Assembly (NCBI GenBank): GCA_017554145.1
Contig: JAFZIZ010000001.1
Coordinates: 62,001 to 126,000, forward strand
From: Prevotella sp.
Lineage (GTDB): Bacteria > Bacteroidota > Bacteroidia > Bacteroidales > Bacteroidaceae
DNA: 64,000 nucleotides
Reading direction: 5' to 3'
The position numbers and the translations under genes are program-made. This document shows positions 16,038-23,588 of the stretch, piece after piece. Numbering within the stretch: the first letter of the stretch is position 1; the number at the start of each line of letters is the position of its first letter. The notes beneath the pieces are model-generated. The model saw only the letters and a program-made list of their open reading frames with translations. It was not told the origin of the DNA and did no database searches.

Positions 16038-17921
16038 TTATTTCTTCTTTCTGGGTTTACGGATAGCCCACCCCTCTTCACTGAAATCAGGAATATCCCC
16101 CTTCAACTTCATCTTCTCTGGATGAAGGAACTGCATCCATTCGTCCTTAGAATATGTCTTTTTGTTGGCGGGCTCTTTAGTCGCTTTGGGTTTTCTGGCA
16201 TCTCTGGAAGGTCTAGGATATCTAGACGTTCTAGATTCTTTAGATACTCTAGTGTCTTTGGAGGGTTTAGGTTCATCAGCATCGTTGCAACGTACCTCAC
16301 GACCTTTATAACGCTGTCCGTTGATGTATTTCATTACGCGCTGGGCATCTTCCTCGGGTATATCAAAATAAGATTGGGTATTTAACAGGTCAATATGTCC
16401 TACATCTACATGACCACGCACATTCTTATTTAAGAATTGCATCAGTTCGCCAGGATAGAAACCGTCTTTCTTGCCTAAGTTAATAAACAGACGACGATAG
16501 CCTGCCTCTGCTTGACGAGGGCCATTACCTCTCTTATCGCCTATTCTGCCTCTACCATCTTCCCTCTTACCTCTTCCGTCTTCCTTCCTACTTTTTACTT
16601 CAGAAATCTCTGGGGCATCAGCATAATAAGCTAAGAACTTACCAAACTCCATGGATACGATCTTCTTGATGAGGTCCTCTTTGTCGACATACTCGAAATA
16701 ACGATTGATATCCGTCATAAACGGAGCAATCTGCTCTTCGTCCACATCTGCCTTCACAATCTGATCCATCACCTTGTAGAGTTGTTTCTTGCAAATCTCC
16801 TCGGCAGAGGGGATCTTTCCCTCTTCGAAAGCCTTGCCAATCTCTTTCTCGATGTTACGGATTTTATGTTTCTCACGTGAGTGAACGATACTCAGTGATG
16901 TTCCTTTCTTGCCGGCACGACCTGTACGGCCACTGCGATGGGTATAGTTCTCAATATCGTCAGGTAGTCCGTAGTTGATGACGTGGGTGAGGTCGTCAAC
17001 ATCCAAACCACGTGCTGCTACATCCGTGGCTACCAACAACTGAACGGTATGCTGACGGAATTTCTGCATCGTCAGGTCGCGTTGCTGTTGTGAGAGGTCA
17101 CCATGTAGGCTCTCTGCGTTATATCCGTCCTTAATCAGTTTATCTGCTACCTCTTGTGTCTCTATCTTCGTGCGACAGAAGATGATGGCGAAGATACGAG
17201 GATAGAAGTCTACCAACCTTTTTAGAGCAAGGTATTTATCCTTGGCGTTCACCATATAATAAATATGGTTCACATGCTCAGCACCCTCATTACGTGAACC
17301 AACGACAATCTCCTTGTAGTCATGTAAATAACCTTTGGCAATACGTTCAATCTCACGACTCATCGTCGCAGAGAACAACAGGGTGTTACGTTCTGTTGGC
17401 ACACCTTCCAAGATAGCATCGATACTCTCCGAGAAACCCATGTTCAACATCTCGTCAGCCTCGTCAAGCACGACATTATAGACATCATCCAACTTCGCTA
17501 CGCCACGCTTCATCAGATCAATCAGTCGACCAGGTGTAGCAACGATAATCTGTACGCCCTTACGTAGCGAACGGATTTGCTGTTCGATAGATGCACCTCC
17601 ATAGACCGCCTCAATATGAATGCCGTCCATGTATTTCGAGAAATCACGTAAGTCGTCAGTAATCTGCAAACACAGTTCACGGGTGGGACTCAAAATCAGC
17701 GCCTGCGTCTCCTTGCGCGACGAATCGATGCGCTGCAATACTGGGATACCGAATGCAGCCGTCTTACCCGTTCCCGTCTGGGCAAGGGCAATGACGTCAT
17801 TCTGATTACCAAGCAAATAAGGGATAACTTCCTCCTGTACGGGCATGGGTTGTGTGAAACCCAATTCCTCAATGGCGTGACGAATCTCTTCGCAAACGCC
17901 TAACTCTTCAAATGTCTTCAA
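16038..17921 (-). CDS. DEAD-box ATP-dependent RNA helicase (DeaD/CsdA-like)
   Basis: This 627-residue protein has the full DEAD-box set: Q motif GFTQPMPVQ (about 21-29), Walker A AQTGTGKT (47-54), PTREL, DEAD in VVLDEADEML, SAT in LFSATMSREIERIA, and motif VI HRSGRTGRAG. A C-terminal DbpA-like RNA-binding domain follows (YRRLFINLGKKDGFYPGELM and later VGHIDLL). Such enzymes remodel RNA in ribosome assembly and cold adaptation. Two linkers are unusual. The one before the RNA-binding domain is Arg/Lys/Asp/Gly-rich and encoded by an 11-unit 7-bp array (16526-16602). The tail is a run of Xaa-Xaa-Arg/Lys triplets encoded by a 9-bp CTAG array (16177-16275). Its promoter belongs to repeat family B, shared with the SufT-like gene. 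Confidence 0.93.
   Translation of the reverse strand: MKTFEELGVCEEIRHAIEELGFTQPMPVQEEVIPYLLGNQNDVIALAQTGTGKTAAFGIPVLQRIDSSRKETQALILSPTRELCLQITDDLRDFSKYMDGIHIEAVYGGASIEQQIRSLRKGVQIIVATPGRLIDLMKRGVAKLDDVYNVVLDEADEMLNMGFSESIDAILEGVPTERNTLLFSATMSREIERIAKGYLHDYKEIVVGSRNEGAEHVNHIYYMVNAKDKYLALKRLVDFYPRIFAIIFCRTKIETQEVADKLIKDGYNAESLHGDLSQQQRDLTMQKFRQHTVQLLVATDVAARGLDVDDLTHVINYGLPDDIENYTHRSGRTGRAGKKGTSLSIVHSREKHKIRNIEKEIGKAFEEGKIPSAEEICKKQLYKVMDQIVKADVDEEQIAPFMTDINRYFEYVDKEDLIKKIVSMEFGKFLAYYADAPEISEVKSRKEDGRGKREDGRGRIGDKRGNGPRQAEAGYRRLFINLGKKDGFYPGELMQFLNKNVRGHVDVGHIDLLNTQSYFDIPEEDAQRVMKYINGQRYKGREVRCNDADEPKPSKDTRVSKESRTSRYPRPSRDARKPKATKEPANKKTYSKDEWMQFLHPEKMKLKGDIPDFSEEGWAIRKPRKKK
16177..16275. repeat. 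9-bp CTAG-type array in helicase C-terminal tail
   Basis: CTAG or a one- or two-base variant (TTAG, CTGG, TTGG) recurs every 9 bp at 16177, 16186, 16195, 16204, 16213, 16222, 16231, 16240, 16249, 16258 and 16267. The intervening 5-mers vary. Being a multiple of three, it encodes tripeptides such as VSK, ESR, TSR, YPR, PSR. Confidence 0.88.
16526..16602. repeat. Long heptanucleotide array in helicase linker
   Basis: Eleven 7-mers in register, including TACCTCT, TGCCTCT, ACCATCT, TCCCTCT, TACCTCT, TCCGTCT. They encode 7-residue repeats such as KEDGRGK and REDGRGR before the RNA-binding domain. Confidence 0.85.
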
Positions 17922-17946
17922 ACCTATTTAATTACTAATTCGGGTG

Positions 17947-18006
17947 CAAAGGTACTGCAAATTTTCGAGTAAACGGATAAAATAAGAATGTATTTTCATT
18001 TTTGAA
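17947..18006 (-). promoter_or_regulatory. Promoter-bearing repeat, family B copy 1
   Basis: Read on the minus strand, about 60 bp ending in TACCTTTGCACCCG match the region before the SufT-like gene (20166-20224) with only about seven to eight differences. The -7 box TACCTTTG is at 17954-17947. It drives the helicase gene. Confidence 0.7.
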
Positions 18007-18017
18007 CCTATAAATTA

Positions 18018-18076
18018 TTCCCACGTTGGGAACAAAATATTCCCATGTTGGGAATGAAACGTTCCCACGTTGGGAA
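18018..18076. repeat. Three 15-bp palindromes at 22-bp spacing
   Basis: TTCCCACGTTGGGAA (18018-18032), TTCCCATGTTGGGAA (18040-18054) and TTCCCACGTTGGGAA (18062-18076) each have perfect 6-bp arms around a 3-nt centre. They lie in the divergent promoter region between the helicase and the P-type ATPase. The 22-bp spacing is two helical turns, which would place all three on one DNA face, as in an operator array. Confidence 0.85.
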
Positions 18077-18108
18077 AAATTTGCAACTGGGTTGCAGAAA
18101 TCTCTCCT

Positions 18109-18116
18109 TACCTTTG
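18109..18116 (+). promoter_or_regulatory. -7 box for the P-type ATPase
   Basis: TACCTTTG lies 29 bp before the ATG and 33 bp after the last palindrome. No -33 element at the usual 19-21 bp distance is evident, compatible with activator or repressor control. Confidence 0.6.
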
Positions 18117-18144
18117 CAGCGTGAAATAGAAAAAAAGGAAAGAT

Positions 18145-20121
18145 ATGGCACATGAACATCATCACGAACAAGAGTGTTGCAACCATGAACATGAGCATCA
18201 TCATGAGCATGGACTGAAGAAACAACTGACACTCATCATCCTGACTGCCATCCTGCTGGTGGCAGCGGTCATTATAGAGAAAACCTGTAGTCTCGCCACA
18301 TGGCAACTGCTACTCGTCTATCTCGTACCTTATTTATTAATAGGTCACGAGACACTGATGGAAGCGGCAGAAGGTATCATGCACGGCGAGGCTTTCAACG
18401 AGCATTTCCTAATGTCGGTGGCTACCATCGGTGCCCTCTGTATCGGTTTCCTTCCTGGTGCCGAGACAGAGTTTCCTGAGGCAGTCTTCGTCATGCTGTT
18501 CTTTCAAGTGGGTGAACTCTTCGAGGGTTATGCCGAGGGGAAGAGTCGTGAGAGTATTGCCCATCTGATGGATATCAGACCAGATGTAGCGCATCTTGAG
18601 TTAAGAGGTAAGAAAGAAGAAGTAAGAGATGCAAGTCCTGAAGAGGTAGAAATTGGTTCTGTCATTGTCATTCGTCCTGGTGAGAAAGTGCCGTTGGACG
18701 GTGTTGTCATTGAAGGAGCCTCATCGCTCAACACCATTGCACTGACGGGTGAGTCGATGCCTCGTGAACTGACTATTGGTGACGAGGTGATATCCGGGTG
18801 CGTCAATCTCTCGGGTGTTATTAAGGTACGTACGACGAAGAGTTTTGGGGAAAGCACTGTCTCAAAGATTATCGAACTGGTGGAACACGCCAGTGAGCAT
18901 AAGTCACAGAGTGAGACGTTCATCACCCGTTTTGCACGTATCTACACCCCTATTGTGGTATTTGCCGCCATCGCCCTTGCCGTCATCCCGCCTCTTTGCG
19001 CTCATTTCTCACTCCTCATTCCTCATTCCTCATTTGGCGAAGCCTTCCCCACATGGATTTACCGTGCCCTGATGTTCTTAGTAGTCTCTTGTCCTTGTGC
19101 CCTCGTTATCAGTGTACCTCTCACCTTCTTCGGAGGTATCGGTGGTGCCTCAAGGAAGGGAATACTCATCAAGGGAGCGAACTATATGGATGTGTTGGCC
19201 AAGGTGGATACCGTTGTGTTCGACAAGACGGGAACGCTCACCCATGGACAGTTTGCAGTGGAAGCCGTTCATCCCGACACTTGTGACGAACACCAGTTGC
19301 TACACTTGGCAGCCCATGTGGAACACTACTCTACCCATCCCATCGGGGCAGCCCTTCGTGACGCCTTCCCCGATGAAGCGACAGACGGTTGTCAACTCTC
19401 TGACGTAGAGGAAATCGCAGGACAGGGCATCAAAGCGAAAGTGGAAGGAAGAGAAGTATGCGTCGGCAATACGAAGTTGATGGATGCCATTGGTGCCAAA
19501 TGGCATGACTGCCATCATGTAGGCACCATCATCCATGTCGCCATCGACGGCGAATACGCAGGACATATCGTCATCAACGATAAGATCAAAGAAGACAGTG
19601 CAGAGGCTATCACACAACTGAAGGCTTTAGGTGTCCGTAAGACGGTGATGCTGACAGGTGACCGTAAGGAAGTAGGTGCCCATGTTGCCCAAACGCTTGG
19701 TATCGACGAGTATCATGCAGAACTGTTGCCTGCGGATAAAGTTGCATTCTTTGAGAGTGGAGAACGGAGAGTGGAGAACGGAGAGTCTGCAACCGCTTTC
19801 GTTGGCGACGGTATCAACGATGCCCCCGTTTTGGCTCGTGCTGATGTAGGTATTGCGATGGGAGGATTAGGCAGTGATGCTGCTATCGAGGCTGCTGACG
19901 TGGTATTGATGGACGACCATCCCTCGAAGATTGCTCTTGCCATCCGTATCGCACGCCGTACCCTTGCTATCGCCAAACAGAACGTCTGGTTTGCCATTGG
20001 TGTCAAGGTCGCTGTCCTCTTATTGGCTGCTGTGGGTATTGCCACCATGTGGCTTGCCGTCTTTGCCGATGTCGGCGTTACCGTCCTTGCCGTACTCAAT
20101 GCCATGAGGGCGCTAAAATAA
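18145..20121 (+). CDS. Heavy-metal P-type ATPase (Zn/Cd/Pb exporter type)
   Basis: This 658-residue P1B ATPase pumps soft or transition metals out of the cytoplasm. The N-terminus (residues about 1-25) is very rich in His with one CC pair (MAHEHHHEQECCNHEHEHHH) and replaces the usual HMA metal-binding domain. The membrane metal site is SCPCALV. Phosphorylation is at DKTGTLTHG, followed by the HP motif THPIG and the hinge VGDGINDAPVLARADVGIAMG. CPC plus a His-rich tail points to Zn2+/Cd2+ rather than Cu+. Three 7-bp arrays are embedded: 18600 in the actuator domain region, 19001 in the loop before the CPC helix, and 19752 just before the GDGIND hinge. An array of palindromes lies upstream. Confidence 0.93.
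   Translation: MAHEHHHEQECCNHEHEHHHEHGLKKQLTLIILTAILLVAAVIIEKTCSLATWQLLLVYLVPYLLIGHETLMEAAEGIMHGEAFNEHFLMSVATIGALCIGFLPGAETEFPEAVFVMLFFQVGELFEGYAEGKSRESIAHLMDIRPDVAHLELRGKKEEVRDASPEEVEIGSVIVIRPGEKVPLDGVVIEGASSLNTIALTGESMPRELTIGDEVISGCVNLSGVIKVRTTKSFGESTVSKIIELVEHASEHKSQSETFITRFARIYTPIVVFAAIALAVIPPLCAHFSLLIPHSSFGEAFPTWIYRALMFLVVSCPCALVISVPLTFFGGIGGASRKGILIKGANYMDVLAKVDTVVFDKTGTLTHGQFAVEAVHPDTCDEHQLLHLAAHVEHYSTHPIGAALRDAFPDEATDGCQLSDVEEIAGQGIKAKVEGREVCVGNTKLMDAIGAKWHDCHHVGTIIHVAIDGEYAGHIVINDKIKEDSAEAITQLKALGVRKTVMLTGDRKEVGAHVAQTLGIDEYHAELLPADKVAFFESGERRVENGESATAFVGDGINDAPVLARADVGIAMGGLGSDAAIEAADVVLMDDHPSKIALAIRIARRTLAIAKQNVWFAIGVKVAVLLLAAVGIATMWLAVFADVGVTVLAVLNAMRALK
18600..18634. repeat. Heptanucleotide array in P-type ATPase (weak)
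   Basis: GTTAAGA, GGTAAGA, AAGAAGA, AGTAAGA, GATGCAA. The units are degenerate but stay in 7-bp register, encoding LRGKKEEVRDA. Confidence 0.55.
19001..19035. repeat. Heptanucleotide array in P-type ATPase extracytoplasmic loop
   Basis: CTCATTT, CTCACTC, CTCATTC, CTCATTC, CTCATTT. It encodes AHFSLLIPHSSF between two membrane segments just ahead of the CPC helix. Confidence 0.88.
19752..19786. repeat. Heptanucleotide array in P-type ATPase P-domain
   Basis: TGAGAGT, GGAGAAC, GGAGAGT, GGAGAAC, GGAGAGT. It encodes FESGERRVENGES directly before TAFVGDGIND. Confidence 0.9.
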
Positions 20122-20165
20122 TACTCAAAATGGTATTTCTCTCGATTTGGATAAATTTCTCACGC

Positions 20166-20224
20166 TCAAAAATGAAAATACATTCTCATTTTGTTCGCTT
20201 ACTCGAAATTTTGCACTATCTTTG
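20166..20224 (+). promoter_or_regulatory. Promoter-bearing repeat, family B copy 2
   Basis: About 60 bp closely matching the minus-strand copy at 17947-18006, ending in the -7 box TATCTTTG (20217-20224). It lies 21 bp before the SufT-like ATG. Bases 20122-20165 hold nothing else recognisable. Confidence 0.7.
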
Positions 20225-20245
20225 CCCGCAAATAGCGTACAAAGT

Positions 20246-20566
20246 ATGACACAAGAAGAGAAAACGCAACTGGAAGAACGTATCGTGGATGTGTTGAAAA
20301 CCGTCTACGACCCTGAGATACCTGTCAATATCTACGACCTCGGCATGATCTATAAGATAGACGTACAGGAGGACAGTAGCGTAGAACTTGACATGACTTT
20401 TACGGCGCCCAACTGTCCTGCCGCCGACTTCATCTTAGAAGATGTACGTACGAAGGTGGAAAGTGTGGAAGGCATCACCTCGGCTAACGTCAATCTCGTC
20501 TTCGAGCCTGCTTGGGATCAGTCGATGATGAGTGAAGAAGCAAGAGTCGAACTAGGATTCGACTGA
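20246..20566 (+). CDS. MIP18/DUF59 family protein, SufT-like iron-sulfur assembly factor
   Basis: This 106-residue protein is made of one DUF59 (MIP18) domain: VLKTVYDPEIPVNIYDLGMI near residues 14-33, then the conserved MTFTAPNCPAADFI with the family cysteine at about residue 57, and VNLVFEPAWDQSMMSEEAR at the C-terminus. Proteins of this kind help mature Fe-S proteins. No suf cluster is next to it here. I start at ATG 20246 because it sits a sensible distance after the -7 box; the longer reading to 20147 would cross the promoter repeat. A 7-bp array overlaps the stop codon and leads straight into lpxH, so the two genes are probably one transcript. Confidence 0.88.
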   Translation: MTQEEKTQLEERIVDVLKTVYDPEIPVNIYDLGMIYKIDVQEDSSVELDMTFTAPNCPAADFILEDVRTKVESVEGITSANVNLVFEPAWDQSMMSEEARVELGFD

Positions 20567-20599
20567 TGTAAGAGGTTTGATGTAAGATGTAAGAAGTTA
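20565..20599. repeat. Heptanucleotide array spanning the sufT-like/lpxH junction
   Basis: GATGTAA, GAGGTTT, GATGTAA, GATGTAA, GAAGTTA. The array begins in the stop codon of one gene and ends on the first base of the next gene's ATG. Confidence 0.9.
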
Positions 20600-21363
20600 T
20601 GAAGAATATATATTTCCTTTCCGATGCCCATCTGGGTTCCCTTGCCATTCCGCATCAAAGGATGCAGGAACGTCGATTGGTGCGCTTCCTCGACAGCATC
20701 AAAGAGAAGGCGGCTGCCGTCTATCTGTTGGGCGATATGTTCGACTTCTGGTATGAATACAAATACGTCGTACCTAAAGGCTTCACCCGTTTCTTAGGCA
20801 AGTTATCGGAACTGACGGACATGGGTGTAGAGGTTCATTTCTTCACAGGTAATCACGACATCTGGGCATACGAGTATCTGCAGAAGGAATGTGGCGTCAT
20901 CCTGCATAAGAAACCTGAGACCACAGAGATCTACGGAAAAGAGTTCTTCCTGGCTCATGGCGATGGTATGGGTGACCCTAACAAGTCGTTTAAGTTCATC
21001 CGTATCGTATTCCATAACAAAGTATGCCAATGCCTGTTCTCTGCCCTTCATCCCCGTTGGGGACAGAGTTTCGGATATACTTGGGCAAAGCATAGTTATA
21101 TCAAGCACAAAGAGAGTGATGAGCCCGTCTATATGGGCGAAGACAAAGAACATCTGGTGCTCTTTGCCAAAGAGTATATCGAAGACCATCCGAATATCGA
21201 TTACTTCATCTTCGGACACCGCCATATTGAACTGGACATCAAACTGGCACGTCATACCCGCCTGATGATCTTAGGCGACTGGATCAGTCAGTTCACCTAT
21301 GCCGTCTTCGATGGTGAACACATGTTCTTGGAAGAATACGTAGAAGGAGAGAGTCAGCCGTAG
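20599..21363 (+). CDS. lpxH: UDP-2,3-diacylglucosamine diphosphatase
   Basis: This 254-residue calcineurin-like metallophosphoesterase hydrolyses UDP-2,3-diacylglucosamine to lipid X in lipid A synthesis at the inner membrane. The metal ligands are in order: DAH (Asp9, His11), GD in LLGDMFDFW (Asp46), GNHD (Asn85, His86), HGD (His120) and GHRH (His207, His209). The FDFWYEYK segment is typical of LpxH-type rather than generic phosphoesterases. Its length is close to the family norm. The 3' end overlaps the 3' end of the convergent kdgK gene by 10 bp, with no room for a hairpin terminator between them. Confidence 0.9.
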   Translation: MKNIYFLSDAHLGSLAIPHQRMQERRLVRFLDSIKEKAAAVYLLGDMFDFWYEYKYVVPKGFTRFLGKLSELTDMGVEVHFFTGNHDIWAYEYLQKECGVILHKKPETTEIYGKEFFLAHGDGMGDPNKSFKFIRIVFHNKVCQCLFSALHPRWGQSFGYTWAKHSYIKHKESDEPVYMGEDKEHLVLFAKEYIEDHPNIDYFIFGHRHIELDIKLARHTRLMILGDWISQFTYAVFDGEHMFLEEYVEGESQP

Positions 21364-22367
21364 AGGACATCCATGATCTCCTCGTGCGTCGACAGGTTGA
21401 AGTCTCCTGGTATGGTATTCTTCAAGGCTGCAGCCGTCAACGAGTAATTCAACTGTTTCTGTTTATCGTCAGGGAATATCCTTCTTGCATGAAGGTATGC
21501 CCCCATAAACGCATCACCCACTCCCACAGGATCCACTACATCAGGAATATCCACGACAGGTGCCTGTAGCAACTCGCCCTCACTCCATAACAGTGCTGTT
21601 AAGGTGTGATGGTTAGAGTCAACGATGTTACGCATGCCCATCAGCCAATGGCGCAGACGGGGATAGTGTGCATGCAACTCATCGAACCACTCCCGATACT
21701 CGTCCATCTGCATCTGGAATGTTGAATCGGTAGCCGTAAAAGGTGGCTGAGGATGCTGACTCACAAACTCAAACTCGATGGCATCGCCAAACATCATATC
21801 ACAACGAGACAACATTCTGCTGAGTGTCTCTCGTGGGTCGGCACCATAGCGCCACAGGTTCTTACGATAGTTGATATCAAACGAGATAGTGATACCCATC
21901 TCTTCTGCGATATCCAATGCCTCGAAAGTGGCGTCAGCAGCCTGTTGAGAGATGGCTGCCGTGATACCGGAAACCTGAAAGATATCCGCATCACGTAGTA
22001 TCTCACGCCAAGGAATCATACCAGGCTTCAGGTCATAATAAGCAGAATTATTACGGTCGTATATCACCTTGGCAGCACGCATACCGGCAGCAGGCTCGAA
22101 ATAGTAAGTGCCGATACGCTGTCCACCATACAGCACATGACTCGTATCGACACCCAGTTGTGCCAGACACATCGCGCCAGCATGTCCTACAGGGGTATCA
22201 GGCAAACGAGTGATGTAGGTCACATCCTCGCCTAACGTAGCCAGTGACACGGCTACGTTTGCCTCACTGCCACCATATTTACTAGTGAACATATCCCCCT
22301 GCACCAGTCGCAGGCGGTCTGGTTTTGAGAACCTGAGAAGCAGTTCTCCAAATGTTACAATCTTCAT
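21354..22367 (-). CDS. kdgK: PfkB-family sugar kinase, probable 2-dehydro-3-deoxygluconokinase
   Basis: This 337-residue ribokinase-fold protein begins MKIVTFGELLLRFS. It has the N-terminal PfkB signature region (KYGGSEANVAVSLATLG, about residues 30-46) and the C-terminal anion-hole/catalytic segment DPVGVGDAF with catalytic Asp285. The usual GAGDAF is GVGDAF here, a mild change seen in KDG kinases. Closeness to KdgK is judged from the N-terminus and the GISFDINYR-like segment (ITISFDINYRKNLW). It would phosphorylate 2-keto-3-deoxygluconate from pectin or alginate breakdown. It overlaps the ackA stop by 4 bp and is last in the folP-cdaA-pta-ackA-kdgK run. Another PfkB substrate, such as fructose, is possible. 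Confidence 0.75.
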   Translation of the reverse strand: MKIVTFGELLLRFSKPDRLRLVQGDMFTSKYGGSEANVAVSLATLGEDVTYITRLPDTPVGHAGAMCLAQLGVDTSHVLYGGQRIGTYYFEPAAGMRAAKVIYDRNNSAYYDLKPGMIPWREILRDADIFQVSGITAAISQQAADATFEALDIAEEMGITISFDINYRKNLWRYGADPRETLSRMLSRCDMMFGDAIEFEFVSQHPQPPFTATDSTFQMQMDEYREWFDELHAHYPRLRHWLMGMRNIVDSNHHTLTALLWSEGELLQAPVVDIPDVVDPVGVGDAFMGAYLHARRIFPDDKQKQLNYSLTAAALKNTIPGDFNLSTHEEIMDVLYG

Positions 22368-23557
22368 TTCAGCAGATTCATCGTATCAGTAGCAATCATC
22401 AGTTCCTCATCCGTAGGAATGACCACCACTTTCACTTTCGAGTCGTCGGCAGAGATGACTGCCTCCTTACCCCGTACTTGGTTCTTCTCGGGATCGATTT
22501 TCACACCAACGAACTCCAGATCCTTGCAGACACCTTCGCGCATACCAATCTGGTTCTCGCCTACACCTGCAGTAAAGACGATGACATCGACACCACCCAT
22601 CGCAAAAGCATAGGAACCGATATATTTCTTGATGTAGTAATTATACATCTCCATAGCAAGGATAGCACGGGGATTACCTGCCTTCTGGGCAGCTTCCACC
22701 TCACGCATATCAGAGGATACGCCTGAGATGCCCAGTACACCACTCTTCTTGTTGAGCAGGTCACTCATCTCATCGGCTGTCAGATTGAGTTTCTTCTGGA
22801 TAAAGGTCACTGCACCACCGTCGATATCACCAGCACGGGTTCCCATCATCAAACCCTCAAGGGGGGTCAGACCCATAGAGGTATCCACACACTTACCGTA
22901 CTTCACAGCAGCAATAGAACCACCATTACCAATATGACAGGTGATGACCTTCACGTCCTCGGGATTCAAGCCTAAGAACTCACAGGCACGAGCACTGACA
23001 TAACGGTGAGAGGTACCATGGAAACCATAACGGCGAATAGCGTACTTCTCATAGAGTTCATAGGGGATGGCATACATATAAGCATACTGAGGCATGGTCT
23101 GGTGGAAGGCAGTATCAAAGACGCCCACCTGTGGCAGTCCAGGCATCAACTCCTTCACCGCATTCACTCCCTTCAGGTTGGCAGGATTGTGCAGAGGAGC
23201 CAAGTCGGAACACTCCTCAAAAGTCTTCAACACCTCATCCGTCAGAATCACTGACTTGTTGAATTTCTCACCGCCATGCACCATACGATGACCTACGGCA
23301 TCAATCTCGTCAAGACTCTTGATGACACCAATCTCAGGGTCGGTCAGCAGAGAGAAAATAAACTTCACGCCTTCCGTATGCTCAGGGATGTCATGCATGA
23401 TCTGCTTCTTTTCACCATTTGCGAGTTTCACCTTCACAAAGGCACCATCCATACCTACACGCTCAGCACCTCCACTGGTCATCACACTCTTATCGTCCAT
23501 ATTGTACAGGGCGTACTTGATAGACGAAGAACCACAGTTTAATACTAATATTTTCAT
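22364..23557 (-). CDS. ackA: Acetate kinase
   Basis: This 397-residue ASKHA-fold enzyme converts acetyl phosphate and ADP to acetate and ATP in the cytoplasm. It has the N-terminal LVLNCGSSSIKYALY (Asn and Ser of the phosphate site), GHRMVHGG with the catalytic Arg, DTAFHQTMP, the RYGFHGTSH segment, HIGNGGS and FTAGVGENQ. All motifs are intact and the length is standard. It is 27 bp downstream of pta, together giving the main acetate-forming ATP pathway. The gap is filled by a 7-bp array. Confidence 0.96.
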   Translation of the reverse strand: MKILVLNCGSSSIKYALYNMDDKSVMTSGGAERVGMDGAFVKVKLANGEKKQIMHDIPEHTEGVKFIFSLLTDPEIGVIKSLDEIDAVGHRMVHGGEKFNKSVILTDEVLKTFEECSDLAPLHNPANLKGVNAVKELMPGLPQVGVFDTAFHQTMPQYAYMYAIPYELYEKYAIRRYGFHGTSHRYVSARACEFLGLNPEDVKVITCHIGNGGSIAAVKYGKCVDTSMGLTPLEGLMMGTRAGDIDGGAVTFIQKKLNLTADEMSDLLNKKSGVLGISGVSSDMREVEAAQKAGNPRAILAMEMYNYYIKKYIGSYAFAMGGVDVIVFTAGVGENQIGMREGVCKDLEFVGVKIDPEKNQVRGKEAVISADDSKVKVVVIPTDEELMIATDTMNLLK

Positions 23558-23560
23558 TAT

Positions 23561-23588
23561 AATCTTTAACCTTTAAACTTTAACCTAT
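23561..23588. repeat. Heptanucleotide array between pta and ackA
   Basis: AATCTTT, AACCTTT, AAACTTT, AACCTAT. It covers the whole gap and the pta stop codon. Confidence 0.8.

Noticed and set aside
18018-18076. Possible CRISPR array (three 15-bp repeats, 7-bp intervals)
   Set aside because: The intervals are far too short for spacers; palindromic units in a promoter region fit operators better.
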